Assembly: GCF_000024165.1 (NCBI RefSeq)
Contig: NC_013194.1
Coordinates: forward strand, 4,650,001-4,714,000
From: Accumulibacter phosphatis
Lineage (GTDB): Bacteria > Pseudomonadota > Gammaproteobacteria > Burkholderiales > Rhodocyclaceae
DNA: 64,000 nt
Direction of reading: 5' to 3'
Shown: positions 59,302 to 64,000 of the stretch, one piece after another
How positions within the stretch are numbered: position 1 is the first letter of the stretch
How the letters are laid out: each line of letters opens with the position of its first letter
Translations under genes and position numbers: made by a program
Notes under the pieces: generated by a model
Database searches by the model: none
The model's input: the letters and a program-made list of their open reading frames with translations, nothing else
Told to the model about the DNA's origin: nothing

Positions 59302-60762
59302 TTAACCGCCATTCCTCTTTTGCTTGGCTTCTTCGGCCTGCAGCTTGCGCAACTCGCGCAGCCGGGCGTCCACAGCGGACTGTTCGAAGAAGCTGCCGTC
59401 GGTGGCCTGCTGCGCAAATTGCAGTTGCTCGACCGCCGGCCCCAACTGGCCCTGCAAAAGATAGAACTCCGCCTGGGCCCGGTGCTGTTGCAGGCGCTTG
59501 CCGGTGAGCGCAAAGGTCCTGGCCTGCAAGCCGTACAGCCTGTAATCGGAAGCATACAGTGGCAACTGCGCGTCAAGAAAGCGCTGGCCCTGCTCATACT
59601 GTCCAGCGGCAAGGAGCGCCTCGGCATACCCATAGACCAGCGCCCTCGACTGGGGATACCGTTGCAAGGCATCACGATAGATCAGCAAGGCGCCGGCCTG
59701 ATCGCCTGACGCCAGTCTTGTCTCGGCAGCCAGACCGGCGATCATGGGCGAGGACAACTTCAGCGCAAGCAGGGCCTCGACTTCGCGCTGCGCTGCGGCG
59801 ACCTCCTTCGCCCGCAGCAGCGAGTACGCCAGGCCGTAGCGAGTCGCCGCCTCGGAGGCGTATTTCTTCTCCCGCAGCTGGGTGCCGAAGTCGCCGACGG
59901 CCTCGCGAGCACCACTCGCCTGCACCCGGATCCTCGCCCGCACGAGGTGGAAGTCCACGCTGTCGGCGACCTGCCGATAGGGAGAGCCATCTGCCCGATT
60001 CTGCATGTCCGAGATGCGCTCGACAGTCAATGGATGCGAGCGTAGATACACCGGCGCGTTGTTCTCGTAAACCCGCCCCGCCTGTTGCAGGCGACCAAAG
60101 AAGTCGCCCATGCCGCGCACGTTGTAGCAGGCACTGGCCAGTGTCTGGTATCCCATACGATCGGCCTCGCGTTCGAAATCTCGGCTGTAGGCCAATTGCG
60201 ACTGTATCGAACCGGCCTGCGCCGAGGCGATCGCCGCACTCGCCACCTGCGAATTGGATCGGGCGGCGAGGACGCCAACCGCCATTGCGATCATCGTGGC
60301 GATCGAATTCTGCTTCTCCCGGGCAATCTGCCGGGCAAGATGATTCTGCGTGACATGCGAGATTTCATGCGCCAGGACGCCGGCCAGTTCAGACTCCGAT
60401 TGCGCGGTCAGCAGGGTCCCTGTGTTCACGCCGATGAATCCACCAAACATCGCAAAAGCGTTGACCGTGTTATCGCGGATGGCAAAGAACTGGCAGTCGA
60501 CCGTCGGGTTCGGACTGGCTGCCACCAGGCGACTACCAAGACGATTCAGGTAGTCGTTGATCTCGGCATCGTCCACATAGCTCGGCTCGCGCAGGCGGAT
60601 TTCGTTAAAGATCCGTTCGCCGATCTTGCGCTCCAACTGTGGCGAAAACTCGGAGCGCGCCGCCTCGCCCAGATCCGGAAGATCATCGGCGAGAACCGCT
60701 TGGGGACGACCGAGCAGGGCCAGCACGACGAACGACAGGGCAGCAAGAGTGATTCTGATCAA
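59302..60762 (-). CDS. M48-family periplasmic metalloprotease (BepA-like)
   Basis: About 486 residues. It has a signal peptide (IRITLAALSFVVLALLGRPQAVLA), and a zinc protease domain with HEISH in VLAHEISHVTQNH and the third ligand Glu in FEREADRMGY. The C-terminal 200 residues are TPR-like helices, as in BepA (YfgC), which handles outer-membrane protein assembly and LptD maturation. The start may be the TTG at 60762 (GGGAG five bases before) or the ATG at 60789; the TTG gives a clean signal peptide. Confidence 0.88.
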   Translation of the reverse strand: MIRITLAALSFVVLALLGRPQAVLADDLPDLGEAARSEFSPQLERKIGERIFNEIRLREPSYVDDAEINDYLNRLGSRLVAASPNPTVDCQFFAIRDNTVNAFAMFGGFIGVNTGTLLTAQSESELAGVLAHEISHVTQNHLARQIAREKQNSIATMIAMAVGVLAARSNSQVASAAIASAQAGSIQSQLAYSRDFEREADRMGYQTLASACYNVRGMGDFFGRLQQAGRVYENNAPVYLRSHPLTVERISDMQNRADGSPYRQVADSVDFHLVRARIRVQASGAREAVGDFGTQLREKKYASEAATRYGLAYSLLRAKEVAAAQREVEALLALKLSSPMIAGLAAETRLASGDQAGALLIYRDALQRYPQSRALVYGYAEALLAAGQYEQGQRFLDAQLPLYASDYRLYGLQARTFALTGKRLQQHRAQAEFYLLQGQLGPAVEQLQFAQQATDGSFFEQSAVDARLRELRKLQAEEAKQKRNGG

Positions 60763-60916
60763 GGGAACTCCCGGGCAACTCCAGCCCATGCTGGGAAGGA
60801 TGACGTATCATACCCAATCGCTAGCTGTCGAATTGTTACAAAGAGTTACCAGTGATCAACCGCACGTTCGGCGGGATGGTCCGGTTCCCAACCCTTGCCC
60901 TGCATTCACGATACCG

Positions 60917-61399
60917 ATGCCCGCCAACCCACTCACGCATTTCAATTCCAGAGGCCAGGCGCAAATGGTCGACGTCGGCGAAAAATCCGAGACCCGTCGT
61001 CAGGCGAGCGCGGCGGGCAGCATCCACATGCAAGCAGAAACGCTGGCTCTGATCGTCGCCGGTTCAACCAGCAAGGGAGATGTGCTCGGTGTCGCGAGGA
61101 TCGCCGCGATTCAGGGCGCCAAGCGCACTTCGGAACTGATTCCCCTCTGCCACCCGCTGGCCTTGACGAGGGTTTCCATCGACTTCGAGATTGATGCGCC
61201 AGCCGGCGCGGTGCATTGCCTGAGTCGTGCGGAGTGCTTCGGTCGCACCGGCGTCGAAATGGAAGCGCTCTGTGCCGCGAGTATCGGGTTGCTGACGATC
61301 TACGACATGTGCAAGTCGATCGATCGTGGCATGCGCATCGAGGGGATTAGACTAGTCGAGAAATCCGGCGGCAAGTCCGGGCACTGGGTGCGCGATTGA
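60917..61399 (+). CDS. moaC: Cyclic pyranopterin monophosphate synthase
   Basis: A 160-residue enzyme of molybdopterin synthesis. HFNSRGQAQMVDVGEKSETRRQASAAGSI, KRTSELIPLCHPLALTRVSIDFEID and GVEMEALCAASIGLLTIYDMCKSIDRGM are the MoaC motifs. The ATG at 60917 is chosen over a longer frame because it opens the family N-terminus. No other molybdenum-cofactor genes are nearby. Divergent from the M48 protease gene. Confidence 0.95.
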   Translation: MPANPLTHFNSRGQAQMVDVGEKSETRRQASAAGSIHMQAETLALIVAGSTSKGDVLGVARIAAIQGAKRTSELIPLCHPLALTRVSIDFEIDAPAGAVHCLSRAECFGRTGVEMEALCAASIGLLTIYDMCKSIDRGMRIEGIRLVEKSGGKSGHWVRD

Positions 61400-61617
61400 T
61401 GCGGCCGCACTTGATTATCCCGCTCTTCCGAACAGTGCACATGCCGACTTTAATTGATTAATCTTCAGCGAGTAGAGAAAACCCTCGTTGGCAGCCTGAC
61501 TTAACGAGATAGCCGGCGAGCCGCAAGTGCGCATTCGGCGCAGGAAAACCCGTGCCGTCGTCACGCAACCGTTGTCCAAGGATGTGCCGGACGAACGCGA
61601 TTGCGACGCTATTCTGC

Positions 61618-61646
61618 TTGACGGATTTGTTCGCGCGTGTTGGAAT
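61618..61646 (+). promoter_or_regulatory. Possible promoter of the H-NS-like gene
   Basis: TTGACG, a 17-base spacer and TGGAAT (four of six consensus bases), lying 47 bases before the ATG. It is in a 290-base gap that otherwise holds no gene. Confidence 0.35.
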
Positions 61647-61692
61647 TGGCGGCTTTTCGTGTCCCCGAACAATTTACCCCTAGGAGGAACTC

Positions 61693-62013
61693 ATGGCGAC
61701 TTACAAGGAACTACTCGTACAACGCGCGGAACTGGAAAAACAAATCGAGGAAACGCGCAGCCAGGAGGTGGCGGCTGCCGTAGTTCAGGCCAAACAACTT
61801 ATCGCCGAATACGGCCTGACGGCAGCGGATTGTGGCTTCAAACTCACACCCAGCGCCGCGCAGATGGCTGGAAAGACCAGGACGCCTGTCGCCGTCAAGT
61901 ATCGCGGCCCCAACGGCGAAACGTGGTCCGGCCGCGGCAAGGCGCCGAACTGGCTGACCAGTCTTGTCGCTCATGGACGCGACAAGAACGACTTCCTGGT
62001 CCACAAGCCCTGA
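61693..62013 (+). CDS. H-NS family DNA-binding protein
   Basis: A 106-residue nucleoid protein. The N-terminal half is a coiled coil (YKELLVQRAELEKQIEETRSQE) for oligomerisation; the C-terminal domain contains YRGPNGETWSGRGKAPNWL, the H-NS DNA-binding loop of the betaproteobacterial (Bv3F/HvrA-like) type. It silences AT-rich and acquired DNA. A strong AGGAGG site precedes the ATG. Monocistronic by position. Confidence 0.93.
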   Translation: MATYKELLVQRAELEKQIEETRSQEVAAAVVQAKQLIAEYGLTAADCGFKLTPSAAQMAGKTRTPVAVKYRGPNGETWSGRGKAPNWLTSLVAHGRDKNDFLVHKP

Positions 62014-62036
62014 TCCCGCTACCTGCGTAGCTGCAC

Positions 62037-63038
62037 ATGAACGTCCTGGTGACCGGAGGCACCGGTTATATCGGCTCGCACGCCTGCGTTGCGCTGTTGG
62101 CTGCGGGACATTCGGTAACGGTGCTTGACGACCTTTCCAATAGCCAGGCCGAGGTAGTCGCGCGGGTCGCCCGTATTTCCGGGCAACTGCCCACTTTCTT
62201 CGCAGGAGATGTCCGTGACCGTGCCCTGCTGCGTCGGATCTTCGCGGCGTCACCCATCGATGCGGTGCTTCACTTCGCCGGCCTCAAGTCGGTTGGCGAG
62301 TCGGTCGCTCAACCCCTGCGCTATTACGACTGCAACGTCGGTGGAGCGGTCGCCCTGTGCGAGATAATGGCCGAAGCGGCGGTCAGGACGCTGATTTTCA
62401 GTTCGTCGGCAACCGTCTATGGCGACCCGGCTTCGGTTCCGATTCGCGAGGACTTTCCCCGCTCGGCGACCAATCCCTACGGGCAAAGCAAGCTGATGAT
62501 CGAAGACATCCTTGCCGACCTGACGCGGGCCGACCCGGAATGGCGAATTGCCCGCCTGCGCTATTTCAATCCGGTAGGTGCACACGAGACTGGCCTGATC
62601 GGCGAGGAGCCGAGCGGAGTACCCAACAACCTGCTGCCCTACGTGGCGCAGGTGGCCGCCGGCAAACGGCCGCAGCTCAGTGTTTTCGGCAGCGATTATC
62701 CAACACCCGACGGCACCGGCGTACGCGACTATATACACGTAATGGATCTGGTCGAAGGCCATCTGGCGGCACTGAATTATCTGCTCGACAAGGGCGGCTT
62801 GCTGACTGTCAATCTGGGTACCGGTTGCGGTTATTCGGTGCTCGACATGGTGCGTGCCTTCGAAGCAGCCAGCGGACGGCCGGTACCCTATGCGCTGATG
62901 CCGCGCCGACCCGGAGATATTGCGGCATGCTATGCCGATCCGCAGCTGGCCAAGGACCTGCTGGGCTGGGCAGCGCGGCGTGGCATCGATGAAATGTGCC
63001 GGGACGCCTGGCGCTGGCAGCAGCGACGCGCTGCCTGA
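62037..63038 (+). CDS. galE: UDP-glucose 4-epimerase
   Basis: A 333-residue short-chain dehydrogenase/reductase interconverting UDP-glucose and UDP-galactose for polysaccharides. The NAD-binding loop is GGTGYIGSHA (residues 7-16), HFAGLKSVGESV and the catalytic SSSATVYGDP and NPYGQSKL (Tyr-x3-Lys) motifs are present. Full length. It begins 23 bases after the H-NS-like gene; apaH follows after 12 bases. Confidence 0.95.
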   Translation: MNVLVTGGTGYIGSHACVALLAAGHSVTVLDDLSNSQAEVVARVARISGQLPTFFAGDVRDRALLRRIFAASPIDAVLHFAGLKSVGESVAQPLRYYDCNVGGAVALCEIMAEAAVRTLIFSSSATVYGDPASVPIREDFPRSATNPYGQSKLMIEDILADLTRADPEWRIARLRYFNPVGAHETGLIGEEPSGVPNNLLPYVAQVAAGKRPQLSVFGSDYPTPDGTGVRDYIHVMDLVEGHLAALNYLLDKGGLLTVNLGTGCGYSVLDMVRAFEAASGRPVPYALMPRRPGDIAACYADPQLAKDLLGWAARRGIDEMCRDAWRWQQRRAA

Positions 63039-63050
63039 GTCTCGCCGGCG

Positions 63051-63869
63051 ATGGCAACCTATGCAATTGGCGACATCCAGGGGTGCTTCGACTCCCTGCA
63101 GCGGCTCCTCGCGGAATGCAGTTTCGACTCGTCTGCCGACCGCCTGTGGCTGGTGGGCGATCTGGTCAATCGTGGGCCGCGCTCGCTCGACACCTTACGC
63201 TTCGTGCGTAATCTCGGCGACACGGCCATCACGGTCCTCGGCAATCATGACCTCTACCTGCTGATGGCCGCGGAAGGATTCGGCAGGCGCAACAAGGGCG
63301 ATACACTCGATGAGATCCTGAATGCGCCGGACCGCGATGAACTGCTTCACTGGCTGCGGCACCGACCGCTCTGCCATCACGAGGGGCAGTTCTGCATGGT
63401 GCATGCCGGCCTGCTGCCGCAGTGGACGGTAACGCGGGCGCGGGCGCTGGCAGCAGAGGTCGAGGCAACGCTCGCCGGCCCGGGCTACCTGGAATTCATG
63501 GCCAACATGTGGGGGAGCGAGCCGGCCTCGTGGTGCGACGAACTTGCGGGCTGGCCTCGCCTGCGAGTGATCGTTAACGCGATGACGCGAATGCGTTTCT
63601 GTTCACTCGACGGCGTCATGGAATTCAAGACCAAGGGTGAAGCAAGCGCCGCACCTGCCGACCACGTACCATGGTTCGACGTGCCGGGCAGGCGTAGCGC
63701 CGGTGACGTGCTCGTCACCGGCCACTGGTCGGCGCTTGGACTGAAGATCGAAAACAATTTGCTGGCATTGGATTCCGGTTGCCTTTGGGGCCGCCATCTG
63801 ACGGCCGTGCGCCTCGATGATCGAGCGATATTTCAGGTGGATTGCTCGGCAGGAGAAACGGCGACCTGA
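63051..63869 (+). CDS. apaH: Diadenosine tetraphosphatase (symmetrical)
   Basis: A 272-residue metallophosphatase cleaving Ap4A to two ADP. The metal-binding motifs are GDIQGCFDSLQRLL, GDLVNRGPRSLDTLRFV, GNHDLYLL and VHAGLLPQW. The length matches E. coli ApaH. It is the last gene in the window. Located 12 bases after galE on the same strand. Confidence 0.95.
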   Translation: MATYAIGDIQGCFDSLQRLLAECSFDSSADRLWLVGDLVNRGPRSLDTLRFVRNLGDTAITVLGNHDLYLLMAAEGFGRRNKGDTLDEILNAPDRDELLHWLRHRPLCHHEGQFCMVHAGLLPQWTVTRARALAAEVEATLAGPGYLEFMANMWGSEPASWCDELAGWPRLRVIVNAMTRMRFCSLDGVMEFKTKGEASAAPADHVPWFDVPGRRSAGDVLVTGHWSALGLKIENNLLALDSGCLWGRHLTAVRLDDRAIFQVDCSAGETAT

Positions 63870-64000
63870 AGCGGTCATCTGCTGACCAGACGGCGAGAGG
63901 TTGGTCGCCGAGCCGGCAAGGGCCCAGCATTTCGCATGACCCCTGTCCTCCACGATTCCATCTCCTCCGGGGACCTGAAGTCTGCCTGCCGGCGAAGTTG
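63870..64000. other. Non-coding tail of the window
   Basis: 131 bases after apaH with no recognisable gene start, terminator or RNA. Confidence 0.4.

Overview
This is a GC-rich chromosomal window from a betaproteobacterium. The support is gene order: rpsP-rimM-trmD-rplS, xseB-ispA-dxs-folE2, ilvB-ilvH-ilvC with pssA and leuA, lptF/lptG divergent from pepA-holC-valS, and an ECF sigma factor with DUF3619, DUF3106 and RDD genes. A Rhodocyclales/Accumulibacter-like host is a reasonable guess from overall character, but there is no rRNA here to prove it. Most of the window is ordinary housekeeping DNA, broken up by two insertion elements and one decayed transposase.

Region by region. 1-3.5 kb: the end of a PsiE-like membrane protein and a large periplasmic-propeller diguanylate cyclase. 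3.5-6.9 kb: small envelope proteins, a nitronate monooxygenase-like flavoprotein and an exported minimal ATP-dependent DNA ligase (Lig E type). 7.0-17.3 kb: a metal (probably zinc) acquisition cluster containing a small membrane protein, a porin, ZnuA-like and ZnuB-like proteins, a DUF2796 (ZrgA-like) protein, an ABC ATPase, a FtsX-like permease and a DUF3299 protein. The DUF3299 gene is cut in two by a 3262-bp element with 10-bp terminal repeats and a 4-bp target duplication. 17.4-22.5 kb: a YejM-like sulfatase-fold membrane protein, a TehA/SLAC1 channel, a His-rich cation diffusion facilitator, an ArsN2-like acetyltransferase and dtd. 22.6-25.2 kb: tRNA-Glu, tRNA-Ala, a dead IS4-like transposase, lysC and tRNA-Ser.

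25.4-34.3 kb: a collagen-like protein, a 2,4-dienoyl-CoA reductase with its TetR regulator, a sulfurtransferase, and the isoprenoid/folate block xseB-ispA-dxs-folE2. 34.4-38.1 kb: the ribosomal operon rpsP-rimM-trmD-rplS, whose promoter is abutted by a second transposase element. 38.4-41.7 kb: an unidentified 508-residue protein, a YihY-type membrane protein, WrbA and DUF2069. 41.8-47.5 kb: branched-chain amino-acid synthesis with pssA. 47.7-49.6 kb: the overlapping sigma-factor cassette. 49.6-57.1 kb: lptG/lptF on one side and pepA-holC-hyp-valS on the other. 57.2-63.9 kb: a fused PabB/PabC protein, a TusA-like protein, a BepA-like M48 protease, moaC, an H-NS-like protein, galE and apaH.

The most notable signal is in the metal cluster. 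A near-identical 20-bp dyad (TGCAAC-N3-GTTGCA type) lies upstream of two of its transcription units, at 7011-7030 and 10801-10820, which suggests one regulator (a Zur-like protein is the natural candidate) controls both. The last gene of this cluster is precisely inactivated by the element and can be restored on paper to a continuous reading frame.
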